The notes under the pieces were generated by a model. The model was not told the origin of the DNA and made no database searches. It saw only the letters and a program-made list of their open reading frames with translations. 64,000 nucleotides of DNA, taken from NCBI GenBank assembly GCA_963422445.2, contig OY729512.2:4464001-4528000 (forward strand), written 5' to 3'. Both the position numbers and the translations under genes were made by a program. Numbering within the stretch: position 1 is the first letter of the stretch; every line of letters starts with the position of its first letter. Positions 34,797 through 43,796 of this stretch are shown piece by piece. The stretch is from G963422445 sp963422445. GTDB lineage: Bacteria > Pseudomonadota > Alphaproteobacteria > Thalassobaculales > Thalassobaculaceae.

Positions 34797-35902
34797 TTAT
34801 TCCCGCGTCAGTCTTCGATGAATGGCCCTCGCGGCGGCATGGGCTGTCTGAACGGCGCCTTCTTGCCATCCCGGAAGATCGGAGATCTGGCCGCCCACGA
34901 ATAAATCCGGCCGTCCGGCTTCCGCAGCCGCTCGAAGCTGGATCGTTCATTCGGCCAGGTGCCGCGCTGAAATGGCACTTCACTCCAGGCGCGACTGATC
35001 CCGCATTCGATTTCCGATGCATATCCGGGATGCAGACGTTCGTCGTCGATCATGGCCGCACGCAGCCGTTCGGACGGCTCCATGGCGGAAAATCGTCGAA
35101 CCGGTTCGGAATCCCGGACATGAGCGCGCATCACGATATCCCTTCCCGCTGATAGTCATTTGACGGGTACCAGATCTGTGTGACATCGACATCGGTCCAG
35201 GGAATACCGCCGAAAATGGTGTCATCTTCTTCCCGGAAAGGGCAGCGGGCCTGGAAACCGATCTTGATCGCTCCGTCGAACTCGATATCTGCGATCGTGG
35301 CACGGGTCGCGGGTTCCAGATCATGGGGTATGGCCTTCAGGATCGGCGCCGGAATCGTGCGGATAGCGAAATCAGCTTCGGGCATTTCCGGCGGCTGGCC
35401 GCTTTCCCGGTAGACGACCCGGACGCCAGCGGGCGTCTTGCGGATTTCCGTGGCAACGCTGTATTATCAAACGACTTGGCCGATCCGTTTCTCGAACGTT
35501 CACGATTGCATCCACGCCGACGACGGGCTGAACGAGGACCGGATTCGGGTCAAGAAAATGTCCGAAATGTCGTTTGTAGTGTCAGAAATCCGAACTGAAC
35601 AGTTCGCTCATATCGAGCCGGTAAGCGGACCCCGGCTTGCCGCCGCGCCCGAAGCCGGCATAGAGCCGGCCGGCTCCAGGTCGTTGAAACTGACGAGCAT
35701 ATCGAGAAGCCGGTCCTTGTCATTCCATGACAATTCGTCGTCGAGAGCATGGTTGCCGACCGCCTTGGCAGGCAACTCGGCGATATCATCGCCCTCCGCG
35801 CGGTGACGGGCTTTCCGCCGAAGCGTTCGACATTGTGAAACAGGCCGCGCGGTTGTCGTTGGTAAAGACCTCGATATCGACTCCGAACTGTTTGCAGTAA
35901 GC
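34797..35902 (-). pseudogene. Flavin amine oxidase pseudogene, C-terminal portion
   Basis: The minus strand reads YCKQFGVDIEVFTNDNRAA at the IS edge (near 35880), then broken frames with ERFGGKPVTARR and ALDDELSWNDKDRLLDMLVS. Next come ADFAIRTIPAPILKAIPHDL and KIGFQARCPFREEDDTIFGG (35131-35385), VTQIWYPSNDY, MEPSERLRAAMIDDERLHPG and SRAWSEVPFQRGTWPNE. It ends AHAAARAIHRRLTRE at 34797. These are substrate- and FAD-domain motifs of the amino-acid/amine oxidase family. Several frameshifts and the IS insertion show it is dead. Confidence 0.75.
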
Positions 35903-35904
35903 TA

Positions 35905-37078
35905 GTGTCCTAATTCCGAAGTTCGCACAGTTATGAGTGAGTTGGCGCGAGTTCGCGGGTTCTCAGTCAGAAGCGCTTGATGGCGGCGAGTATTTCGCCG
36001 GCCGACTTGTGCCATCGGAACGGCTTGGGGTCCTCGTTGACCGCCTCGATATACTCGGTGATCGCCTGCTCGAGCTCGACGGTCGAGCGGTGCACCCCGC
36101 GCCTGATCTGCTTCTCCGTCAGATTGGCGAAGAACCTCTCCACCTGGTTGAGCCATGAGGCAGATGTCGGGGTGAAGTGCACGTGCCAGCAAGGCCGCTT
36201 GGCGAACCCGTCGCGGACTTCCTTCGTCTTGTGCGTCGAGTAGTTGTCCATGACGATGTGGATGTCGAGATCCTCGGGCACGTTGGCCTCGACGTGGTCC
36301 AGGAACCTGCGGAACTCCCGGCTTCGGTGGCGGCGGAAGCACTTGCCGATGACCGCGCCGGTGGCGATGTCGAGGGCGGCGAACAGCGAGGTCGTGCCGT
36401 TGCGCTTGTCGTCATGGGTGCGTCGCTCGACCTGGCCAGGGCGCAGCGGCAGCAGTGGCTGGGTGCGATCAAGGGCCTGAACCTGGGATTTCTCGTCCAG
36501 ACAGAGCACCATGGCATGCTGCGGCGGGTCCACGTAGAGCCCGACGATGTCGCGCACCTTGTCCACGAAGTAGGGGTCCGCAGACAGCTTGAAAGTCTCG
36601 CGCCGGTGCGGCTGCAGCGAAAAGGCCTGCCAGATACGGTGGATCGTCGACGGCGCGTAGCCCGTTTCGCGGGCCATCGAGCGCGTGCTCCAGTGCGTCG
36701 CATCCCGAGGCTTCTCTTCAAGCGTCTTGCGCACCACCTCGGCCACGGCGTCATCATCGATGCACCGCGGGCGGCCGGGCCGCGGCTCGTCTTCGAGCCC
36801 GTCCATGCCCTGTTCGGCAAAACGGTTGCGCCACTTCCTGGCGGGGAGATTGTTGATGTCGAGCGCGTTGGCGATTTGCACGTTGGTCAGCCCCTCGGCT
36901 GCCAGAAGCACAATGTGCGCCCGATCCGACAGGGACCGCCAGACCTTTCGGCCCCGTGCAAGCCGTTCCAGCTCGCTACGCTCAACGTCACCCAGCTTGA
37001 TCTCCGCCGACCGTCGCATCACAGTGCCCCCGCATCGCAAACCCCCTCAGAATTGTACGAATTACGAGAACGGGACAC
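35905..37078 (-). mobile_element. IS630 family insertion sequence disrupting the amine oxidase gene
   Basis: The left end GTGTCCTAATTCCG (35905) and right end ACGAGAACGGGACAC (37078) are flanked by TA at 35903-35904 and 37079-37080. The single transposase gene is intact. Removing the element and the adjacent IS5 restores an oxidase frame across the join (HHHAALLAYCKQFGV), which shows exactly where it entered. Confidence 0.9.
35967..37040 (-). CDS. IS630 family transposase
   Basis: A 357-residue transposase. Helix-turn-helix domains come first (LTNVQIANALDINNLPARKW; GMDGLEDEPRPGRPRCID), then the DDE catalytic domain: MVLCLDEKSQVQALDRTQPL, DIHIVMDNYSTHKTKEVRDG and TPTSASWLNQVERFFANLTE. No frameshift or stop was found, so this is one of few potentially active transposases in the window. 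An inner ATG (MRRSAEIKLGDVERSELERL) seven codons in is the likelier start. Confidence 0.9.
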   Translation of the reverse strand: MRCGGTVMRRSAEIKLGDVERSELERLARGRKVWRSLSDRAHIVLLAAEGLTNVQIANALDINNLPARKWRNRFAEQGMDGLEDEPRPGRPRCIDDDAVAEVVRKTLEEKPRDATHWSTRSMARETGYAPSTIHRIWQAFSLQPHRRETFKLSADPYFVDKVRDIVGLYVDPPQHAMVLCLDEKSQVQALDRTQPLLPLRPGQVERRTHDDKRNGTTSLFAALDIATGAVIGKCFRRHRSREFRRFLDHVEANVPEDLDIHIVMDNYSTHKTKEVRDGFAKRPCWHVHFTPTSASWLNQVERFFANLTEKQIRRGVHRSTVELEQAITEYIEAVNEDPKPFRWHKSAGEILAAIKRF

Positions 37079-37081
37079 TAG

Positions 37082-37925
37082 ATAGTGTCGTCACGAAATG
37101 CCAGCCCAGAGCGCCAGACACCGAATCTGCACCGCGGCAAGAAACGATGCGGCATTCCTGGCGTATCGTGTGGCAATCCCACGCCAACGCTTGAGCCACA
37201 GAAAAGCGTTCTCCACCAAATGCCGGTGCCGGTAGAGAGGGACATCATACGCTCCGGGGTGCTGGCGGTTGCGTTTCGGCGGAACCACCGGAATGACTTC
37301 ATGCTCCTCACAACAAGACAGGATGGCATTCGTGTCATAGGCCTTGTCCGCCAACAAGGACTCGGCATCTATCCCTTCAATCAGCTCGACCGCTTGACTG
37401 CAATCTGCTGCCGTCCCCTCGGTCACCAACACCCGCACCGGCATCCCATGCGCGTCCACAGCCAGGTGCAGCGTCGTGTTCAGCCCCCTTTTGTGCGATC
37501 CATCGCCTGATTGCCATCGACCGCACCGCTCGCATGGGGATGGACCTTGAGATGACTGGCGTCAACCATCAGCCACTCATCGTCCGGCTCATCCACCAGA
37601 GGCTCCAGCAACGCCCCCCAGAGCCCCTTGTCCCGCCAGCGACAGAACCGACGATGGGTATTTTTCCAGTCTCCATAGTCCGGCGGCACATCACGCCAGG
37701 GAGCGCCGGTACGCAGAATCCAGAAGATCGCATTAATGAACCGTCGATTATCCTGTGCCACCCCACCCTAACTTCCCGCCCGGCCAGGCAGATGAAGTTC
37801 CAACAACAGCCAGACCCTGTTCGAAATGTCGTGACGCCGATGAGCCATTCCCATGAATCGCCTCCAGGAACCATCGAGTGAGTTCGACAGATAGGACAGA
37901 TAAACATCACTCATGACGACACTAT
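37082..37925 (-). mobile_element. IS5 family (IS427-like) insertion sequence, copy 2
   Basis: An 844-bp element with ends ATAGTGTCGTCA and TGACGACACTAT, flanked by CTAG at 37078-37081 and 37926-37929. The left CTAG is made of the last C of the neighbouring IS630, its TA duplication and one host base, so this IS entered after the IS630. The transposase has the two-frame layout with an AAAAGGGGGC slippage site (near 37490) and a TGG-to-TAG change near 37770 in its first frame. The second frame (37091-37459) is intact: DAHGMPVRVLVTEGTAADCS, AFLWLKRWRGIATRYARNAA. Confidence 0.9.
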
Positions 37926-37929
37926 CTAG

Positions 37930-38221
37930 GAGCGCGGCGTGATGATGCGGGATCCGGCTCGAGCCGAGATTGGCTTGGAGATGGTCCGCGTTTCTCAAGG
38001 ACGGCCTCCCCCGCGCAGATCCGCATCCGCTTGATGGCGCGTGGCTCGGCGTGGACCAGCCAGCGCGGTCCGCCAAACATCCGTCCGTTATCTCGACGAT
38101 CGTGAGCCTTTCGGAATCGAGCCTGCCGATCCTGCTTCAGGACATTTTTCGCGCCTCCGGGTGTAGCCCGGTCACCGCGGGTCGGGTGACCGGCGTTCGG
38201 TGCCGGACAACGGATCATCAC
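37930..38221 (-). pseudogene. Flavin amine oxidase pseudogene, N-terminal portion
   Basis: Reading leftward towards the IS edge, one frame gives SERLTIVEITDGCLADRAGW (resembling 'VTILEARxRxGGR') and then NADHLQANLGSSRIPHHHAA (resembling 'QHCQ...NxGxxRIPHHH' of L-amino-acid/amine oxidases). The last codons join in frame with YCKQFGVDIEVF beyond the IS pair. The FAD-binding glycine motif is no longer clear, and the start is not identifiable. Confidence 0.55.
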
Positions 38222-38456
38222 TCGTCATCCAACGAGACGACGGCCTCATGCCGCATTGTATGGAGCGCGCCCACCGCCGACGTCGCACCCGGGCACCAGC
38301 GCCGGAAACAGGAAAATCCGGGGTTTCAGCCTTGCTCCGACGCCCGGATCAGATCACGATGACAAGACTTCGGGAACTGGAGAGAACCGGCCTGGATCAT
38401 CCGGAACGTCAACCCGGTCTTCTCCTGCCCCTGCATCACCCGCGCGGAGAGTGCGA

Positions 38457-39860
38457 ATGACCGACTCTACAGCTTACAACCCGAACGTTCGTTACGGATT
38501 GACCTTCCATGACGCAACCAGACGGTTTCAGGATGGAACCGATTCGCCGAGCCAATATCTCGAGCGCTGCATCGAGACCATCGCGCAACGGGAACCGGAA
38601 ATTCAGGCCCTCGCGGCCAGCAATCCGTCAGGCGCACGACAGGCTGCCCATGCCAGCACCGCGCGCTGGCAGACTGGAAACCCTCTGTCTCCGATTGACG
38701 GGATGCCGATCGGCATCAAGGATCTCCTTGAAACTAGGGACATGCCTACAGAGATGGGTTGCAAGGCCTTCAAAGGCAATTTTCCGAAGCGCGACAATGC
38801 CGCTGTCTGGGCGCTGCGTGAGGCCGGCGCGGTCATTCTTGCCAAAACCGTGACTGCGGAACTCGGCGGCTCGCACCCGGGTCCGACCCGAAACCCCTTC
38901 GACACCGCACGGAGCCCGGGCGGGTCGTCCTCGGGCTCGGCGGCGGCCGTGGCCGCCGGCATGATGCCGGCGGCAATCGGCACGCAGGTCGCAGGTTCGA
39001 TTATTCGTCCTGCCGCCTATTGCGGCAATATCGCCCTGAAACCGGGCCAGGGCGCGATCAACCGTGGCGAACGAATGGCAACCAGCATGAGCACCCACGG
39101 CGTCCATACAAACTGCTTCGAGGACATGTGGCAGGTGGCGTTTGAAATAGCCAGCCGGGCTGGCGGCGACCGCGGTGACAGCGCTCTGGCGGGACCCCCG
39201 ACAGCACCGGCGGCGAAGCAACCGAAACGTCTTATTGTCCTTGAAACCGAAGGTTGGGCGTATGTTGACACGGCGACCAGAACAGCTTTTGAAGATGTTC
39301 TCAAGCAACTTGATGCGGCAGGAACCGCCCTGATCCGGCGTGACAACAATTGCACCGTCGGGATCTTTGAAAGCGAACTGCGTGGTGCCCAGGATCTCTG
39401 TCTTGCGATCACCGCCTGGGAAAATCGCTGGAACACACGCAACATCGTCAATCAGCACCCGGACGGCGTGAGCGAACGCACCCTTGAAATCCTTGCGAAT
39501 GCCGAAGCGCAAACGCCGGCCGATTACGAGCAGATGCTGTTCAGAAGAAGACAGGCGCAAACGATGTACCATAATCTGGCAGAGATGGCCGACGCCATCA
39601 TCACATTATCCTGTCCGGGCCCTGCGCCGGTTTATGTTGATGATGCCCCGGGGACCACGCCGGTTCCCCGGCCGACTGGCAACCCCGTCTTCAATTGCCC
39701 GTCGTCCTTGTTGTTCGCCCCGGCGGTCACCGTTCCCCTGCTCGCGGTCCGCAACCTGCCAGTCGGCATTCAGATCATGGGCCAGAGAGGCGACGATGCT
39801 CTGGTGACAGCCCTGGCGCGCTGGATGCATGACACCCTCGCCACCGTCAGCATTGAGTGA
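38457..39860 (+). CDS. Amidase-signature family hydrolase
   Basis: A 467-residue amidase. The catalytic Lys88 is in IGIKDLLETRDMPTE, the serine loop in RSPGGSSSGSAAAVAAG (residues 152-168), and the nucleophile Ser181 in GTQVAGSIIRPAAYCG, a variant of the usual GTDTGGSIR. The C-terminus has RNLPVGIQIMGQRGDDALV. It is only distantly similar to the amidase at 6574-8169. GGAGAG precedes the ATG at 38457; the frame upstream is unconserved. The substrate is unknown; it stands alone next to the amine oxidase pseudogene. Confidence 0.88.
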   Translation: MTDSTAYNPNVRYGLTFHDATRRFQDGTDSPSQYLERCIETIAQREPEIQALAASNPSGARQAAHASTARWQTGNPLSPIDGMPIGIKDLLETRDMPTEMGCKAFKGNFPKRDNAAVWALREAGAVILAKTVTAELGGSHPGPTRNPFDTARSPGGSSSGSAAAVAAGMMPAAIGTQVAGSIIRPAAYCGNIALKPGQGAINRGERMATSMSTHGVHTNCFEDMWQVAFEIASRAGGDRGDSALAGPPTAPAAKQPKRLIVLETEGWAYVDTATRTAFEDVLKQLDAAGTALIRRDNNCTVGIFESELRGAQDLCLAITAWENRWNTRNIVNQHPDGVSERTLEILANAEAQTPADYEQMLFRRRQAQTMYHNLAEMADAIITLSCPGPAPVYVDDAPGTTPVPRPTGNPVFNCPSSLLFAPAVTVPLLAVRNLPVGIQIMGQRGDDALVTALARWMHDTLATVSIE

Positions 39861-40448
39861 TCACAGACCGGACCAGAACGCCTGCATATTCACTGCGCAT
39901 TACATTTGTTCTTGCGCCGCGACTCTATCCAGAGCGAAGTAGCGGTGCCCTGCTCGATCGAATACCGAATGGCCGGGCCTGATTGTCTGGCGGACTCTGT
40001 TTCCGCCGCCACCGTCGACCTGACCGATGTCTCGCCCCGAATTCCGCAGTTGAAGATGATGGAATGCCGATTCAGCATAGAAGATCAGCCGAAACTGCAC
40101 GGCCGGACTACACTTGGCGTGCAAGTGCCAGAAACTGTGACTTTCTTCGCCAACCCCATAAATTCCTGACGTTCTACCGCGTGCTGCCGATCTCAACCGC
40201 GGATTTCAGGTTCAAGATGTGGAGGGACAATGTTGCGATGCACGAAATGACCGGGAATGCTGCTCTCAATTCCGGTGCGTCCCGGCCCTGCGTACCGGAA
40301 CACACCGGCGATGGCGTCAGTGTCGATGGCCGCAGTCGGGACCCGTGGCAAGACCCGTGCAAACGCGCCCGGACGGATTTGCCGGAATCGATCTCTCCGG
40401 GTAAGCTGAGCGTCTCCGAGTTCAAGGCAACCCGACTGGAAAACTGAA
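39861..40448. other. Intergenic region, no gene seen
   Basis: 588 bp lie between the amidase and cysteine synthase genes. Short frames on both strands have no recognised motif. The promoter of the cysteine synthase-sulfurtransferase pair should be near 40400. Confidence 0.5.
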
Positions 40449-41450
40449 ATGGATGTTCGCGACGGCTTTATCGGGAGTATCGGCAATACGCCCCTCATCA
40501 AACTCAAGAAGGCGTCCGAACAGACCGGGTGCACGATCCTGGGCAAGGCCGAATTTCTCAATCCCGGCGGCTCGGTCAAGGACCGCGCAGCACTCGCAAT
40601 CATTCGCGATGCCGAAGCGCGCGGCGATCTCGGACCCGGCGGCGTCATCGTCGAAGGAACCGCCGGCAATACCGGTATCGGACTTTCCCTGGTCGGCAAC
40701 GCGCTCGGATACAGAGCCGTCATCGTCATGCCCGAGACCCAGAGCCAGGAAAAGAAGGACATGCTGCGCCTGTGTGGCGCCGATCTCCGGCTGGTTCCCG
40801 CTGTTCCCTATAAGGATCCGAACAACTATGTCCGGTATTCCGGCCGGCTCGCCTCCGAAATCGCCGCGGAGGAACCGAATGGCGCAATCTGGGCCAACCA
40901 GTTCGACAATGTTGCGAACCGGCAGGGCCATTACGAGACCACCGGCCCTGAAATCTGGACTCAGACCGACGGCAAGGTTGACGGATTCATCTGCTCCGTC
41001 GGTTCTGGTGGCACTCTCGGCGGTGTCGGCATGGCGCTGAAGGAATGCAACAGCGCCATTCGCATCGGGCTGGCGGATCCGATGGGATCAGCCATCTACA
41101 ACCATTACGCCAATGGAGAACTCAAGTCCGAAGGCAACTCCATAACCGAAGGCATCGGACAGGGCCGGATCACGAAGAATCTCGAAGGGGCGCCGATGGA
41201 CGACTGGTTTCAGATCACCGACGAGGACGCATTGCCGGTGATTTTCGACATGCTGGAACATGAAGGCCTCTGCATGGGTGGATCGACCGGAATCAATGTC
41301 GTCGGCGCCATCCGGATGGCCGAAAAACTCGGTCCGGGCCACATTATCGTCACCGTTCTCTGTGACTGGGGCCATCGCTATCAAAGCAAGTTGTTCAATC
41401 CCGACTTTCTGCGGGAAAGGGATCTGCCGCTGCCCGGCTGGCTGACCTGA
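40449..41450 (+). CDS. Cysteine synthase (PLP-dependent, CysK/CysM family)
   Basis: A 333-residue fold-type II PLP enzyme. The PLP lysine is K44 in NPGGSVKDRAA, the substrate loop reads GTAGNTGIGL, and the phosphate-binding GSGGTLGGVG is present. The C-terminal half has the STGINVVGAIRMA stretch. Family members make cysteine from O-acetylserine and sulfide. This form, with YKDPNNYVRYSGRLASE and CDWGHRYQSKLFN, is the longer 'cysteine synthase A'-type found in alphaproteobacteria. It lies 27 bp upstream of the sulfurtransferase fusion gene, pointing to a shared sulfur-metabolism transcript. Confidence 0.9.
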   Translation: MDVRDGFIGSIGNTPLIKLKKASEQTGCTILGKAEFLNPGGSVKDRAALAIIRDAEARGDLGPGGVIVEGTAGNTGIGLSLVGNALGYRAVIVMPETQSQEKKDMLRLCGADLRLVPAVPYKDPNNYVRYSGRLASEIAAEEPNGAIWANQFDNVANRQGHYETTGPEIWTQTDGKVDGFICSVGSGGTLGGVGMALKECNSAIRIGLADPMGSAIYNHYANGELKSEGNSITEGIGQGRITKNLEGAPMDDWFQITDEDALPVIFDMLEHEGLCMGGSTGINVVGAIRMAEKLGPGHIIVTVLCDWGHRYQSKLFNPDFLRERDLPLPGWLT

Positions 41451-41477
41451 GCGTTACAGGACTCTGGAGCGCGTGAC

Positions 41478-42944
41478 ATGACCTACGCCAATCCGCAAGC
41501 CCTTATCGAAACCGCCGCCCTCGCCGATCTGATCGATAGCGACGCAGTGGTAGTGTTTGACGGGACATCGCATCTGCCGACGACAGGCCGCGACGCGGCC
41601 GCGGAATTCGCCATCAAACACATTCCCGGAGCGCTGCGGTTCGATATCGACGATATCTGCGACAAACAGGCGTCGCTGCCGCACATGCTCCCGTCGCCGG
41701 AGGTCTTTGCGAGCCAGATGTCGGTGCTGGGTGTCGCCAATGGCGACCGCGTGGTTGTCTATGACGTCTATGGCATGCAGAGTGCCGCCCGCATCTGGTG
41801 GATGTTCCGGATTTTCGGCCATGACAATGTCGCCGTCCTGAATGGCGGCCTGCCAAAATGGGACGCCGAAGGGCGGACGGTAACCGCGGAGGTCTCCAGT
41901 CGGGCCGCAACCACCTATACCGCTTCGTTCCGCCCGCAACTGGTCCGGAATATTGACGATGTCTTGCAGTCGGTCGAACACGGTCACGAACAGATCGTCG
42001 ACGCCCGTTCGGCAGGACGGTTCACGGCCGCCGAACCGGAACCGCGCAGCGGCATGCGCTCCGGTCATATGCCTGGCGCAATCAACCTTCCCTTTACCGA
42101 TCTGCTTGACGGTCCCTGTCGGGTCTATCGCGATGCCGACGCCATAGGCGCCCGGATCAGCGAAGCAGGAATCGATCTTGACCGGCCGGTCACCACCAGT
42201 TGCGGCTCGGGCGTCACGGCCTGCGCGCTCTTGCTCGGCATGTTTCTGATCGGCAAAGAGGATGTCGCCGTCTATGACGGGTCGTGGACCGAGTGGGGCG
42301 GCCGCGCGGATACACTGGTTGCAACCGGCTGTCGCGATCACGGGCCCGAACCCGACGCCGGCCAACCGGGATCCGCGGCCGGCAGCATCGCGACGCTTGT
42401 CACTTATCTCGAAATGTTGTCACCGCCGAACCGGCCGCCGGCGGCGGCGCCGGCACATATCGGGACCACGCTGACCCGGATCGAGAAACCGACGGTTGAC
42501 TTCTACCGATTTCTCTACAATTCCGTCGGCGCTCCCTGGACCTGGGTTGAACGGCGGCTTCTGGACGACGCTACTCTCTCCGCCGCGATCACCGCTCCTG
42601 GCGTCGAGATCCATGTCCTCCATACCGACGGGGGGCCGGCCGGCTACGGCGAACTCGATCATGGGCTGCGGAAAGGCGAGGTCAATCTTGCATATTTCGG
42701 GCTGATGCCGGATGTCATCGGCAAGGGGCTCGGCCGCTACTTCCTTGACGCAATGATCGACCTCGCGTGGTCAGGCGGACCGGAGCGGGTCTGGGTTCAC
42801 ACCTGCGACCTTGACCACCCACGCGCGCTCGATATCTATCGACGCGCCGGCTTTACGGTCTACGCACAACATGAAGAACGACTGCCCGACCCTCGTGCGG
42901 CCGGTCTGCCCCTGCCATCCGGCCGGGCCGTGCGACCGGGCTGA
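41478..42944 (+). CDS. Sulfurtransferase fused to a GNAT acetyltransferase
   Basis: This 488-residue protein has two parts in one uninterrupted frame. Residues ~1-290 are a tandem rhodanese of the 3-mercaptopyruvate sulfurtransferase type: SGHMPGAINLPF, and the active-site loop CGSGVTAC with catalytic Cys242, the CGSGVTA form diagnostic of mercaptopyruvate sulfurtransferases. Residues ~315-470 are a GNAT N-acetyltransferase with the acetyl-CoA loop PDVIGKGLGRYFLDA and the later HTCDLDHPRALDIYRRAGF. The linker (GSAAGS, RPPAAAPAH) is Ala/Pro-rich. The natural substrate of the acetyltransferase half is unknown. It follows the cysteine synthase gene closely. Confidence 0.85.
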   Translation: MTYANPQALIETAALADLIDSDAVVVFDGTSHLPTTGRDAAAEFAIKHIPGALRFDIDDICDKQASLPHMLPSPEVFASQMSVLGVANGDRVVVYDVYGMQSAARIWWMFRIFGHDNVAVLNGGLPKWDAEGRTVTAEVSSRAATTYTASFRPQLVRNIDDVLQSVEHGHEQIVDARSAGRFTAAEPEPRSGMRSGHMPGAINLPFTDLLDGPCRVYRDADAIGARISEAGIDLDRPVTTSCGSGVTACALLLGMFLIGKEDVAVYDGSWTEWGGRADTLVATGCRDHGPEPDAGQPGSAAGSIATLVTYLEMLSPPNRPPAAAPAHIGTTLTRIEKPTVDFYRFLYNSVGAPWTWVERRLLDDATLSAAITAPGVEIHVLHTDGGPAGYGELDHGLRKGEVNLAYFGLMPDVIGKGLGRYFLDAMIDLAWSGGPERVWVHTCDLDHPRALDIYRRAGFTVYAQHEERLPDPRAAGLPLPSGRAVRPG

Positions 42945-42962
42945 CAGCCGCAGCGTCGCACA

Positions 42963-43751
42963 TCAGTGTGCAAGTATCTGGCTCAGGAACAGTTTGGTGC
43001 GATCGGATTTCGGGTTCTCGAAAAACTCGTCCGGCGTGTTCTGTTCGACGATCTCGCCGAAATCCATGAAGATCACCCGGTCGGCAACCCGTTTGGCGAA
43101 CCCCATCTCATGGGTCACACAGAGCATGGTCATGCCTGTTCCGGCAAGTTCGACCATGACGTCAAGAACTTCGGAAATCATTTCCGGATCGAGCGCCGAT
43201 GTCGGCTCATCAAACAGCATGATCTGGGGGCTCATGCAAAGCGAACGGGCAATCGCGACCCGTTGTTGCTGACCCCCGGAAAGCTGGCCGGGATATTTTT
43301 CCGCCTGTTCCGGGATCTTCACCCGGTTAAGGTACTCCATCGCGATTTCTTCGGCCTGACGTTTCGGCATCTTCCGCACCCAGATCGGCGACAGGGTACA
43401 GTTCTCAAGCACTGTCAGATGCGGGAACAGATTAAACTGCTGAAAGACCATGCCGACATCGCTGCGAATCGCGTCGATATTCTTGAGGTTGCGGTCCAGT
43501 GTCACCCCGTTGACTACGATATCGCCGCGCTGGTGTTCTTCAAGGCGATTGATGCAGCGAATCAGGGTCGATTTGCCCGACCCCGACGGCCCGCAGATCA
43601 CGATCCGTTCGCCCTTGTAGACGGTCAGATCAATGTCTTTCAGGACATGGAACTCACCGAACCATTTGTTGACCCCGCCGAGTTCGATCACGACCTCATC
43701 GGACACGGCTGATTGCAGATGTTCCGATGCCATATCGATCTCAAGGCTCAT
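42963..43751 (-). CDS. aapP: General L-amino acid ABC transporter, ATP-binding protein
   Basis: A 262-residue ABC ATPase. Walker A GPSGSGKST is at residues 54-62, followed by the Q-loop VFQQFNLFPHLTVLEN, the signature LSGGQQQR, Walker B IMLFDEPTSALD and the switch His in CVTHEMGFA. It energises amino-acid import with the membrane proteins AapQ and AapM. It is the last gene of the aapJQMP operon, 45 bp after aapM. The first ATG is used; a second at residue 7 is possible. Confidence 0.93.
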   Translation of the reverse strand: MSLEIDMASEHLQSAVSDEVVIELGGVNKWFGEFHVLKDIDLTVYKGERIVICGPSGSGKSTLIRCINRLEEHQRGDIVVNGVTLDRNLKNIDAIRSDVGMVFQQFNLFPHLTVLENCTLSPIWVRKMPKRQAEEIAMEYLNRVKIPEQAEKYPGQLSGGQQQRVAIARSLCMSPQIMLFDEPTSALDPEMISEVLDVMVELAGTGMTMLCVTHEMGFAKRVADRVIFMDFGEIVEQNTPDEFFENPKSDRTKLFLSQILAH

Positions 43752-43796
43752 CGGTCCCTCCCCGTCTTCTGTAGCGGTTCACGACGGCCGACGGCA

